This document shows positions 34,311-43,126 of a stretch of 64,000 bases of DNA, one piece after another. A model generated the notes under the pieces. The model worked only from the letters and a program-made list of their open reading frames with translations, did not search any database and was not told the DNA's origin. Origin of the DNA: a bacterium (GTDB lineage Bacteria > Zixibacteria > MSB-5A5 > CAIYYT01); contig JADJGC010000014.1 of assembly GCA_016708315.1 (NCBI GenBank), positions 19,535-83,534 on the forward strand. Direction: 5' to 3'. Every line of letters begins with the position of its first letter. Position 1 is the first letter of the stretch. The translations under genes and the position numbers were made by a program.

Positions 34311-34347
34311 ACGAAAAGCGCGGCAACCTTTGCGATCGCCGCGCTTT
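34311..34347 (-). terminator. Terminator of the PpiD-like gene
   Basis: AAAGCGCGGC (34315-34324) pairs with GCCGCGCTTT (34338-34347); on the minus strand TTTTCGTTTG follows. The rest of 34059-34377 shows no gene. Confidence 0.8.
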
Positions 34348-34377
34348 CACGCTTTGGTATCTATAAGAGGGACCTAA

Positions 34378-36201
34378 CTACAAAGTCTCTCCAAACAAGT
34401 CTTTGCGGTAGTCCTCAATCTTCGCTTCCTGAATGAGCTTGCTGAACCACTTGTCCCAGTGAGCGCTCTGGGCCGTTTGGAGTGCGCGACTGCGCAGCGT
34501 GTCCTTCTGGGCGGCAAATCCGTCCAGTGTCGCCGCAGCACGTGCCTTAAATTCCATCACCGCCGCACCGTTTTGCGTCAAGATCGGCTGTGAAAAGCGC
34601 TTCGCTTCGGAAAGCCCGAATGCTGCTCCAATAAACGCTGGATCATTGCCCATACCCGGCAAACGTCCAGCGCGGGAGAACATGCCCGATTCCGATACCG
34701 TCACGCCTGCTCCCTTGGCAGCATCAGCCAAAGTCTGTCCAGCCATGACTGAATTGTATACCCGCATTGCGGCATCATAAGCAAGACCGCGTTGATTTTC
34801 ATTCAGCAGGTTTCTTTGAATGATCGGATAAACCTCTGCAAGCGGAGCCACACCGGCTTTCGCCTCGCGAACCTTGTGGAGCACATAAAATGCATCTGGA
34901 CGATCAATCACATTTGAGAAGGAACCGTCGCCGGATTCGAGCAAGAACTTTTCCAAGTCGGCGTCCTTGCCCAATCCCATAATTGTTCCGCCTGGAGCGA
35001 ATTTGCGTTCTGAGTCTGAAGTAAGTCCATACTCGCTAACCTTGGCAGCAAGATTTGAAGAGCTGGCTTCCGACTTGAACTTTGATATTTTTGCCTGAAG
35101 TGCATCCAAAGTCTCTTGAGAAGCTTCCGCCTTCAGGAGAATATGCGACGCCTCGACTTCTTCGAGTTCATTCGTTTTGCGGAAACCGGTGCGATAGATG
35201 ATGTGGTATCCAAATCGCGTCTTGACCGGCGTAGAAACTTGCCCATCTGACATTGCAAATACTGCTGAGTCAAACTCTGATACCATTGCTCCCTTGGCGA
35301 AGAAACCGAGTGATCCGCCGCGACCCTTGCCGGACGGATCCTGAGTGAACTCGTTTGCCAAAGTCGCGAAATCCGCTCCGCCGTCAAGCTGCGCCTTGAT
35401 ACTGTTTGCCTGCTCGATTATTGAGCCTTCATCCGCCGTCGATGCTTGTTTGACAGCCTTTATGACCGTGTAATACGCCTGTTCCGGCTGCATGAACTCA
35501 TCTTGGTGTGAGTCATAGTATGATTTCACTTGTGCGGAGTCGATGTCCACAGCCTGTAGCACGAATTTGCTGTACGGTACTAGTGCGTAGTCTACTTGGA
35601 TTCGTTCGTTCTCGCGCAAATACTGGTCCTGAAGATCGTTGTCCGACACGCGAACCATCGAGGTGATGTATTCCTGCAATTTGAATGTCACAAGGCGCGG
35701 ACGGACCATCGTCTCTACCTGACGCCAGAAGTCCTTCAATTGCGGATCAGTCATCCCTTGGAGATACTTGTTGTAGTCAAATCGACCTTCGGTGACGAAT
35801 GGCTCCAAGTTCTGAACTTCGGCCGGTGGATAACGGCGAAGGAAATCGACCAGCTCAGCATCCGTAAGCTGAATGCCCAAGCGTTCGATTTCTTCCTGCT
35901 GGATGTATCCGTTAACGAATTCGTTCCAAGCCTGGCGGCGAGCCGCACGATAATCGGACTCGGTAAATTCCTTATCGGGATCTTGCTGGCGCTGATTCTC
36001 AATGTACTGGTCAGCAGCCATGCCAAAGTTGGAAAGGGGAATATCGCGACCGTTAACGCTTCCAACGACATTTGACGGTGCCCCGCTTCCGCCACTTCCA
36101 CCCGTAATATCCATGCCCCAGGCAAAGACAATCGTGCCCACAAATGCGACGACCAATATCCAAATGATAACCTTGGTGTTATCGCGCAATACTTGCATCA
36201 T
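34378..36201 (-). CDS. ppiD: PpiD/SurA-like periplasmic peptidyl-prolyl isomerase
   Basis: The 607-residue protein has an N-terminal membrane anchor (VIIWILVVAFVGTIVFAWGM), a SurA-N-like helical domain and at least one parvulin domain around residues 225-345 (GRGGSLGFFAKGAMVSEFD, TRFGYHIIY). A second, degenerate parvulin-like unit follows (EVEASHILLKAEAS). PpiD-type foldases help outer-membrane proteins leave the Sec translocon. The GGAGG upstream is 12 bp from the first of two ATGs. Confidence 0.88.
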   Translation of the reverse strand: MMQVLRDNTKVIIWILVVAFVGTIVFAWGMDITGGSGGSGAPSNVVGSVNGRDIPLSNFGMAADQYIENQRQQDPDKEFTESDYRAARRQAWNEFVNGYIQQEEIERLGIQLTDAELVDFLRRYPPAEVQNLEPFVTEGRFDYNKYLQGMTDPQLKDFWRQVETMVRPRLVTFKLQEYITSMVRVSDNDLQDQYLRENERIQVDYALVPYSKFVLQAVDIDSAQVKSYYDSHQDEFMQPEQAYYTVIKAVKQASTADEGSIIEQANSIKAQLDGGADFATLANEFTQDPSGKGRGGSLGFFAKGAMVSEFDSAVFAMSDGQVSTPVKTRFGYHIIYRTGFRKTNELEEVEASHILLKAEASQETLDALQAKISKFKSEASSSNLAAKVSEYGLTSDSERKFAPGGTIMGLGKDADLEKFLLESGDGSFSNVIDRPDAFYVLHKVREAKAGVAPLAEVYPIIQRNLLNENQRGLAYDAAMRVYNSVMAGQTLADAAKGAGVTVSESGMFSRAGRLPGMGNDPAFIGAAFGLSEAKRFSQPILTQNGAAVMEFKARAAATLDGFAAQKDTLRSRALQTAQSAHWDKWFSKLIQEAKIEDYRKDLFGETL

Positions 36202-36411
36202 AATTGAGTCATTCCTCCAAAAGAATTAGCTATAAACTTATAAAATATATCAATATGGCCGGTTCCAGCAAGGGGAATCTTGGCTCATCAGTCTGTTTTC
36301 GCTTCAGGCCGAGCCTGAAACATGTTGATTCCCTTTGATTTCTATCGGCAATCGGCAGGATCTCTAAAATCGATACAGAATTCAGGCAGTCCCGGGGACA
36401 TGAGTCTCCGG

Positions 36412-36717
36412 TTATGGCGTTTCCAGCCAGCCGTCGGTCGGATGGGTCGAGGACGGCTTGTGCGCCTGTCCCTTCCAAATCTTTGTGTTATCCGAGCCGT
36501 GCTGGTGAATCACATACCCGCAATCCGGCTGGCTGCAGACCCAATTCGTTGAATTGGTCATCAACAGCGGCAGTAACTTGCCCCGCGCACACACCGGGCA
36601 GGCAATCGGTTCAAACATCGTCAATATCTCCCATTGTAGAAGATTATTATGTTGTCGGGCTGCAGCAGCGGCTGCCGCCGCTCCGGAAGAAGCCGCTGCT
36701 GATCCACCATCACTCAT
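36412..36717 (-). CDS. Small zinc-ribbon protein with poly-alanine N terminus
   Basis: 101 residues if started at 36717, five bases after the S9-peptidase stop, which suggests coupling. A shorter 68-residue form from ATG at 36618 has GGAG 9 bp upstream and may be the main product. The core is a zinc ribbon: CPVC, then CSQPDC. The extra N terminus is an Ala/Ser/Gly run. Function unknown. Confidence 0.55.
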   Translation of the reverse strand: MSDGGSAAASSGAAAAAAAARQHNNLLQWEILTMFEPIACPVCARGKLLPLLMTNSTNWVCSQPDCGYVIHQHGSDNTKIWKGQAHKPSSTHPTDGWLETP

Positions 36718-36722
36718 TAGTG

Positions 36723-38720
36723 TTATCTCTTCTTACCCTTTAGGTAACGATCAAACCACTTCAAGAACCATTCGAGCCGCGCCAACCGGCGATCTGGTCG
36801 ACCGCACCGGGATAACCCGTGAGGCTCGTCCGGGAAACGCACAAATTCGACCGTGCGACCAAGCATCTTCAACGAAATGAACAACTGCTCGGCCTGCTCG
36901 ATCGGACAACGCAAATCCTGCTCGGAATGTGAAATCAGAAGCGGAGTCCTTATATTCTTCACATAAGTCAACGGTGACATTTTGCGCCACGACTCATGGT
37001 TGCTGTATGGTGTTCCGAATATCTCTCTCGGCATGTGGAATCCAATATCGGAGGAACCGAACATCGACTCGAGATTGACTACCGAACGCTGCGTGATCGC
37101 CGCTGCAAATCTATTGGTGTGACCGACAATCCAGTTTGTCATATAGCCGCCATAGCTGCCGCCTGTAACACCCATTTTCTTGCGGTCGATATATGGTTTC
37201 TTCTCCATGAAGTCCGAAAATGCCATGCAATCGTCATAGTCCACAGTGCCCCAACCATTGGTGATCGTGTCTGCGTGTTTTTCGCCGTAACCTTGTCCAC
37301 CGCGCGGATTGCTGAAGTACACGACGTAGCCGCCGGCTGCCATCAATTGCATTTCGTGGAAGAATGTATTGCCATACTGCACGCGAGGTCCGCCGTGAAT
37401 CTGCAGCACAGAGGGATACTTCCGGTTCTGCTTGAAATCCGGAGGTCTCATGATCCAGCCATGAACCGGGTAATTTCCTGTACTCTTGAAAATCACCTCT
37501 TCCGGCTTCGACAACATCACTTCGTCCGTCAACCACTTGCCAAATGCCGTGAGCTTCTCCTGCTTGGCTCCGCGCTTGTTCAGACTGTAGTTGTAAACTT
37601 CAGCCGGTTGAACATGATGAGATATCACCAAGCCAATCTTTGTGCACTTGCCATTGAGCGATGAACCCATGATGTGCTGCTTTCCAGTCAGCACCGGTTC
37701 AAGATTCCGACCGCTGGCTGAAACACGGTAAAGATTTGTCGCACCGGCGTCCGAGACGACAAAGTAGATCCAGCGATTGTCCGGTGTCCAATGAAGCAAT
37801 CCCGAAGAATGTGCTTCAACTGTGTCGGAGATCGTCTCATCGACGCACATCCGGTCGAGCTTCTTGGTAAGATCAACTGCCTTGCCGCCGCGAATCGGAA
37901 CCTTCCAAATGTGGTAATTTGTCACACCCCAGGAATCGTTCGGATTGTCATGACCGATATAGGCTATCCACTTGCCGTCCGGCGAGTATTTCAACGCCGC
38001 AATCGGACCCTTGGGCGTCTCGATCAACCGCGCTTTGCCTCCACCAGCAGGCATCACAAAAATGTCAATCAGATCGGCGTCAAGGTCGGGGTTCTTTTGT
38101 ACGTTGGTTAGGTAGGCAATTGATTTCCCGTCCGGCGAAAATACCGGCGAGCTCTTGCTGAATCCGCCTTTGGTTAACTGCGTTCCGGCGCCGTTTGAAA
38201 TATCAACGCTCCAGATTTGGCTTTCCTCTTTTGGATAGAACCCGTAGTTGTCCATTTTGTAGAACATGCGGGTAACGTGCCGAAACACCGGCGCTTCCTT
38301 CTTGCCATCCTTGCTCTTTGGGACTTCGTCGTTTTTCCGGAAAGTGCAGAGAATCTTCTTCGAATCCGGTGAAAATGACAATTCGCCGTAGCCGCCATCC
38401 ATATCCGACAACAACCGCGCTTCGCCGCCGTTACGCGGCATGATAAACAGCCCCTTCTTATCGCCTCTCTTCGAAGTAAACGCCAGCCATTGACCGTCGG
38501 GAGAAAACACCGGCAGCGAGTCGGAAACGTCTCCGGTCGTGAATTGCCGAAGGTTTCCGCCATCCGAGTTTATCATGTAGATATGCGAGAAGTACTTCTT
38601 CCGGTCCTCGGCAATCGTCCGGACGTTAATAGCGATCTCATTTTCATCGGGCGACATCGCAATACCGTCGACGAACTTCATCTTGAGCAGATCTTCTGCA
38701 GTGATTTTGCGTTTTTTCAT
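36723..38720 (-). CDS. S9-family prolyl oligopeptidase / acylaminoacyl peptidase-like
   Basis: From ATG at 38720 (AGGAG upstream) the 665-residue protein has an N-terminal TolB-like beta-propeller with repeats such as PVFSPDGKSIAYLT and a C-terminal alpha/beta-hydrolase domain. Catalytic residues: Ser in GVTGGSYGGYMTNW, Asp in SHSEQDLRCP and His in PDEPHGLSR. No signal peptide, so a cytoplasmic peptide-trimming enzyme is likely. A longer in-frame extension to 38813 was rejected. Confidence 0.93.
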   Translation of the reverse strand: MKKRKITAEDLLKMKFVDGIAMSPDENEIAINVRTIAEDRKKYFSHIYMINSDGGNLRQFTTGDVSDSLPVFSPDGQWLAFTSKRGDKKGLFIMPRNGGEARLLSDMDGGYGELSFSPDSKKILCTFRKNDEVPKSKDGKKEAPVFRHVTRMFYKMDNYGFYPKEESQIWSVDISNGAGTQLTKGGFSKSSPVFSPDGKSIAYLTNVQKNPDLDADLIDIFVMPAGGGKARLIETPKGPIAALKYSPDGKWIAYIGHDNPNDSWGVTNYHIWKVPIRGGKAVDLTKKLDRMCVDETISDTVEAHSSGLLHWTPDNRWIYFVVSDAGATNLYRVSASGRNLEPVLTGKQHIMGSSLNGKCTKIGLVISHHVQPAEVYNYSLNKRGAKQEKLTAFGKWLTDEVMLSKPEEVIFKSTGNYPVHGWIMRPPDFKQNRKYPSVLQIHGGPRVQYGNTFFHEMQLMAAGGYVVYFSNPRGGQGYGEKHADTITNGWGTVDYDDCMAFSDFMEKKPYIDRKKMGVTGGSYGGYMTNWIVGHTNRFAAAITQRSVVNLESMFGSSDIGFHMPREIFGTPYSNHESWRKMSPLTYVKNIRTPLLISHSEQDLRCPIEQAEQLFISLKMLGRTVEFVRFPDEPHGLSRCGRPDRRLARLEWFLKWFDRYLKGKKR

Positions 38721-39217
38721 TGTATCTCCTTGGCGACAGCCCAGTTCCAGCGGGCGATGCGCTATTGCTGTATACGATACCCAGGCACTAAAGGCAACGG
38801 GAATATCGCACATTGGGCACTGTTGGCTTCAAGATTATCCAATTCCTCGTATCCGCCTCACATGAGCAAAACGCTCAGGTTCGATAATGCCTTCGACTTC
38901 CCAGTCTCAACCTTTCAGCCACTACTTCCGGACAGGTGCCCACTCCCCATGGGCATCTTTCCTTTTGGGGCTCGCTAAATATGACCCAATTTAACAAGAT
39001 TCTAACCTCAATCTCACCGCATGGAAAGACTGTATCCGCACTATCAAAGGCATTCCAATTCCCCACGGGGATCTTACCTTCCCCAACACGCCCGAGTCTA
39101 CTACGCCTGATCAAATGGGGGCGAGACTCGGGTGTTTCTTTGTCTCACTGGTCCATTTCCAATGGATCATGGAACTGCTCTTAACATCTCGGTGTTGTTT
39201 CCAGCTCAAATCAAACA
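38721..39217. other. Divergent intergenic region with an imperfect direct repeat
   Basis: No supported gene in about 500 bp between divergent genes. Two related ~27-bp segments occur at 38939-38965 and 39054-39080 (both run CCA.T.CCCA.GGG.ATCTT.CCTT). An 11-bp stem with a 26-nt loop lies at 39088-39135. Confidence 0.4.
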
Positions 39218-39247
39218 TTGGACTCTTTCACCCCTTTTGCGTATCAT
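39218..39247 (+). promoter_or_regulatory. Promoter of the sigma/CHAT operon; leaderless or very short leader
   Basis: TTGGAC (39218-39223), 18-bp spacer, TATCAT (39242-39247). The expected start of transcription (about 39254) is within a few bases of the ATG at 39257, and no ribosome site precedes that ATG. Confidence 0.4.
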
Positions 39248-39256
39248 AAGACATCT

Positions 39257-39835
39257 ATGCCGAATACTGATCCGAAACTATGGCAGCGTGTTCTTGACGG
39301 TGACTCGAACGCTTGGGCAGTGATTGTCAAGCGCTACCAGTCGCTGATTTACACAGTTGCCACTCGCTCCGGACTCTCGCAAGTTGATGCCGCCGACTGC
39401 TTTCAACAAACCTGGATCCTGCTCTATAACAATCGCAAGAAACTGCAGGATCCGTCCCGCCTATCTGCATGGCTGGTTACAACTGCCAAACGCGAAGCCT
39501 ATCGGATCAAGCGCAGAATCGGTTCCGACCCAGGTGATGATTCCGCTACCGAGCAGGTAGATAAATCACTGCTTCAGGACGAGGAACTCCTTGAAGTCGA
39601 AAAACAAGCGCAGCTCGAAAGCGCCATTGGACAACTCGAACCGCGCTGTCAAAAGCTCGTTGAAGCCTTCTTCTTTGCCGACGAGGAGCAATCCTATGAA
39701 CAGATCGCGAAATCACTTGGTATCGCCTCTAACTCGCTCGGTCCGATTCGTCGCCGCTGTTTGGAGCGTCTGAAACGAATACTCGAAGAAAATGGGTTCA
39801 TTGAAGTACGGAATTCATCGCGAGAGTCTCTGTAG
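39257..39835 (+). CDS. ECF-type sigma factor of the CHAT operon
   Basis: 192 residues. Region 2 reads WQRVLDGDSNAWAVIVKRY and DAADCFQQTWILLYNNR; region 4 reads QSYEQIAKSLGIASNSLG. This is an ECF sigma factor of a different type from the one at 31 kb. It leads a four-gene operon: 18 bp to the zinc-finger protein, then overlap with the TPR-CHAT gene. The obvious reading is that it drives genes switched on when the downstream proteins release it. Confidence 0.9.
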   Translation: MPNTDPKLWQRVLDGDSNAWAVIVKRYQSLIYTVATRSGLSQVDAADCFQQTWILLYNNRKKLQDPSRLSAWLVTTAKREAYRIKRRIGSDPGDDSATEQVDKSLLQDEELLEVEKQAQLESAIGQLEPRCQKLVEAFFFADEEQSYEQIAKSLGIASNSLGPIRRRCLERLKRILEENGFIEVRNSSRESL

Positions 39836-39853
39836 TTTGAAGGAAGATATTCA

Positions 39854-40420
39854 ATGAAGTTACACCTGACAAGACAACAACTCATAAAAGCGGCACGCGG
39901 ACAACAAGTTACCGTGTCGGGCCACTTGCAGGAATGCGCCGAATGTCGCGAACTTGTCAGCCTCCTCTCGAACTATCTCGTCGCCGGCAAACTGCACCTG
40001 CCAAATGCACCAACCGGATGGGTCGAACGCGCCATCGAAATTGGGAGCAAATCCCCCCTCAGCGAGAAGATCAAGTCATTTGTCGCTCGGATTGTTTTTG
40101 ATTCCTGGGCGATGCCTCAGCCGCTGGGCGTTCGCGGCGAAAGTGTCGAGAGCGACCGCCGAATCCGATTCGAACACGAAGGTGTCCGATTTGATCTTCG
40201 TGTCGAAAAACAGACGAAGGGTTGGGCTTTTGTCGCTCAGATCAAAGGCAACATCGATTCAACGATTCACCTCGAAGCCGATAAGAAGAAACTACTACCT
40301 GACAGCGCGGGATTATACCAGTGGTCGGGAAGCCGTCCCCCGCGGAAGATTACTCTCCGCTCTGACGAATTCGTCATCGAATTGCCGGAGTTGACGTGGA
40401 AAAAACCACAATCGAATTAG
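39854..40420 (+). CDS. Soluble zinc-finger anti-sigma-like protein
   Basis: 188 residues. H24, C28 and C31 (HLQECAEC) form the HxxxCxxC motif of zinc-finger anti-sigma factors. No membrane helix is present. A helical linker is followed by a beta-rich C-terminal domain (FEHEGVRFDLRVEKQ, KITLRSDEFVIELPEL). It lies between the sigma factor and the CHAT protease and overlaps the latter by 25 bp. It probably binds the sigma factor and might be the protease's substrate; both are inferences. Confidence 0.78.
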   Translation: MKLHLTRQQLIKAARGQQVTVSGHLQECAECRELVSLLSNYLVAGKLHLPNAPTGWVERAIEIGSKSPLSEKIKSFVARIVFDSWAMPQPLGVRGESVESDRRIRFEHEGVRFDLRVEKQTKGWAFVAQIKGNIDSTIHLEADKKKLLPDSAGLYQWSGSRPPRKITLRSDEFVIELPELTWKKPQSN

Positions 40421-43119
40421 CCGCTGAACGATTCCTGAAATCAGGAGTCGTCGACGGATCAGCAGAAACAGAGTTGGCTTCGGCATGCGACGCCGAGGTC
40501 CAGAAGCTGTCGCGTTCTTCATTCTCGCAAGCAGTTGTGCTCGCGAAGAAGTTCGCCAAACATGCGTCTCATCGCGGCGGTGTCCTTGAGAGCACAGCCT
40601 ATCGAACATTGGCGAGAGTGCTCCACCTAAGCGGAAGTCACTCTGAGGCACTCGATGCCTACCTCAAGGCGCGCAAGCTGATGAGCCGTGATGCCATGGT
40701 GCGATCGCGAATCGACCGCGCCTTGATCGATGTCTATATGTACCTAGGTAATTTTAGCAAAGCAAAAATCCACGCACGCTGTGCAATTACAGCCTTCATG
40801 CGTCTCAAAGCTGCTTCAGACTTGGCGCAGACTCGCGTTAACTACGCCAATCTGCTCCACCGGCAAGACCGTCATCGCGATGCCGAGAAGTTGTATCGTG
40901 CTGCAGCGAGATTCTTCGAAAAGTCGGACAATCAAGTTGCTTTGGCGCGGACACTCTACAATCGCGCAAATACTCTCGTTCAACTATTCGATCTGGAGCA
41001 GGCAGAAGCGCTTTACACGCGAGCCATCACAATTTGGGAGAAGAATGAATTTGCCCTCGATGCCAATGACTCCCGCTACGGCTTGGCTTGGTTGAGAATG
41101 CTTACCGGCAAGTTCCATATCGCACTGCTCGAGTTGACAGAGTGTGAGAGAGTCTATCGCGAAGGCGGCGATCCTCGAGGCGAAGCGCTCTGCAATCTTG
41201 ACCGCGCTGAGGTTTACCTTGGGCTGGGTCTCTATGAAGACGCCCTCGAGTCTGCCCGCAAGAGCGAAACCTCTTTTGAGGCTTTGGGACTTCGCTACGA
41301 GAAATCAAAAGCTGCGCTCTTTCGCGGACAAGCGGCTCTTGCGGTATCGAAAATCGCCGAAGCTCGAAAAGCGCTCGACCGCGCGCAATCTGGATTTACC
41401 GCCGAGAAAAACAATGGCTTCCTCGGAGCGGCCAATCTCCTTGCGGCTGATCTGGAACAGAAGCAGGGAAGTCTTCGACAAGAATACTTGGGTAAAGCCC
41501 GCTCGCTCTTCAGCAATGGACAATTGCCGCTCTGGCAGGCAGTGTGCGACTTACAAGACACATCAATTCCCAATCGTGTCAAACCAGCACTGGCTCGGCT
41601 CGAAAAGAACGCGGCAGTCAAAGCCGTTCCGCAGCTTTACGCAATCTGGGAGACTGTGCGCGGCGATCAGGATTATCTGCGCGGCGATATCGCTGAAGCC
41701 CGGAAACATTGGCGCAAGGCGGCTGATCGGCTCGATTCGGTGCGCGCGCAATTGCCACCGGTCGAATTGCGCAACTCTTTCGGAAAACGTCAAAGCTCAC
41801 CGCACCTTCGCCTCATAGTTTCCGAGTTAGAACACGATCCGAAAATGGCTGCCGTCTGGTCGGAGCGATATAAGACTGCCGGAATTTGGTCACCAATCTC
41901 GACTGCGAATGCCACCGACGACACCCGCAAGCGCGTAACGGCAAGTCTCGATGCCTTGGCGCGCCAAGTGTCTTCGCTTGCCCACCAAATCGGCAGCGTC
42001 GGCGAGCGCGGACTGTCTTCAGTCGCGCGCAGCCAAGCTATGTCAAGGTTGCACAAGCAAATTCGCGAACAACTAATTGCAGTCGACAAGGATCAAGATC
42101 ACGCGGTGACCAACAATGATCGACTGCTTGAAGAAATGATGTCCACGGCAGCAAAAATGCCAATCGTCCAGTTTCATCTTCGCGATGAAGACATCATCGC
42201 CTTCGTCCATCACCGCGGAGATACCACTGTCGGCAAGATTGTCGATGGTCGCAGTAAGCTCGCTGACTCGATGCAGCGTTGGCGCTTCATTCTCGAAGGC
42301 GAGCTGCTAGCCGGACATCTTCAAGACACGATGGATGCAAGCCTCGAACAGAACCTTTGGAGCGACCTCGGAAACTGGCTCTGGAAACCGTTGGGAGTCG
42401 ATCCGCGCGCTGAGACAGTTTTGCTTATCCCTGAGGGCGAGTTGGCTAATTTGCCATGGCGGGCGCTGATTGTTGATGGTCGGCCTTTGTTGGAAAGTCA
42501 CCACTTCATCATAGCACCGAGTTTCCGTCATTTCCGTGCGGCACAAGCGATTAAAGTCCGGTCACAGCTTGTTCAGATATTTCGCGGCAAAGCTGACAAT
42601 CTTCCGCAGGTCGATCACGAACTTGAGAATCTCGTCAACGGATTGTCCAGCAGTGCAGACTTATACTCTCCCTGTAGTCGCAAAGACTGGCCTGACCAGG
42701 GCGAGGCAAGAATCTGGCACTTCGCCGGGCACGCATTTCTTCGCTCAGATAACCCGTTTTATTCGTATTTAGCATTAGAAGATGGTGCACTATTTGCCAC
42801 CGACTTCCGTCTAAAACAATGTCAAGTCCATCTCGTTACGCTGGCTTCCTGTCGTTCCGGCGAACAGGTTGCACTTCCGGGTGAAGAATCCACCGGATTA
42901 GTACGATCTCTACTGGAGATGGGTGCGCGCAATGTCATAGCCGGTCATTGGCCGGTTTACGATCAAACTACCGCTGTCTGGATGGCGGCTTTCTACGATA
43001 AGTACTTTCAAAGTGCGAGCATTCTTGCTGCAATCCGTCACGCTGCGATCACAGTGCGGGCGCAATACCCCTCGGCATATCATTGGGGTGCCTTCTCTGT
43101 GTTTGGAGCAGGAGAATGA
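40396..43119 (+). CDS. TPR-CHAT caspase-like protease
   Basis: 907 residues from GTG at 40396 (GGAG upstream). The first ~430 residues are TPR repeats (AHASHRGGVLESTAYRTLAR, KSDNQVALARTLYNRAN), then a linker and a C-terminal CHAT domain. The catalytic pair is visible: His779 in HFAGHA and Cys819 in LASCRSG, followed by GARNVIAGHWPV. CHAT proteases are clan CD (separase/caspase) enzymes that act on specific protein partners. The TPR half should sense a ligand or partner. Confidence 0.9.
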   Translation: MEKTTIELAAERFLKSGVVDGSAETELASACDAEVQKLSRSSFSQAVVLAKKFAKHASHRGGVLESTAYRTLARVLHLSGSHSEALDAYLKARKLMSRDAMVRSRIDRALIDVYMYLGNFSKAKIHARCAITAFMRLKAASDLAQTRVNYANLLHRQDRHRDAEKLYRAAARFFEKSDNQVALARTLYNRANTLVQLFDLEQAEALYTRAITIWEKNEFALDANDSRYGLAWLRMLTGKFHIALLELTECERVYREGGDPRGEALCNLDRAEVYLGLGLYEDALESARKSETSFEALGLRYEKSKAALFRGQAALAVSKIAEARKALDRAQSGFTAEKNNGFLGAANLLAADLEQKQGSLRQEYLGKARSLFSNGQLPLWQAVCDLQDTSIPNRVKPALARLEKNAAVKAVPQLYAIWETVRGDQDYLRGDIAEARKHWRKAADRLDSVRAQLPPVELRNSFGKRQSSPHLRLIVSELEHDPKMAAVWSERYKTAGIWSPISTANATDDTRKRVTASLDALARQVSSLAHQIGSVGERGLSSVARSQAMSRLHKQIREQLIAVDKDQDHAVTNNDRLLEEMMSTAAKMPIVQFHLRDEDIIAFVHHRGDTTVGKIVDGRSKLADSMQRWRFILEGELLAGHLQDTMDASLEQNLWSDLGNWLWKPLGVDPRAETVLLIPEGELANLPWRALIVDGRPLLESHHFIIAPSFRHFRAAQAIKVRSQLVQIFRGKADNLPQVDHELENLVNGLSSSADLYSPCSRKDWPDQGEARIWHFAGHAFLRSDNPFYSYLALEDGALFATDFRLKQCQVHLVTLASCRSGEQVALPGEESTGLVRSLLEMGARNVIAGHWPVYDQTTAVWMAAFYDKYFQSASILAAIRHAAITVRAQYPSAYHWGAFSVFGAGE

Positions 43120-43126
43120 GGAGAAG

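Noticed and set aside
38875..39160. Riboswitch or 6S-like RNA upstream of the S9 peptidase
   Set aside because: I compared the segment with the conserved cores of TPP and cobalamin riboswitches and 6S RNA and found no convincing match; kept only as an unexplained repeat.
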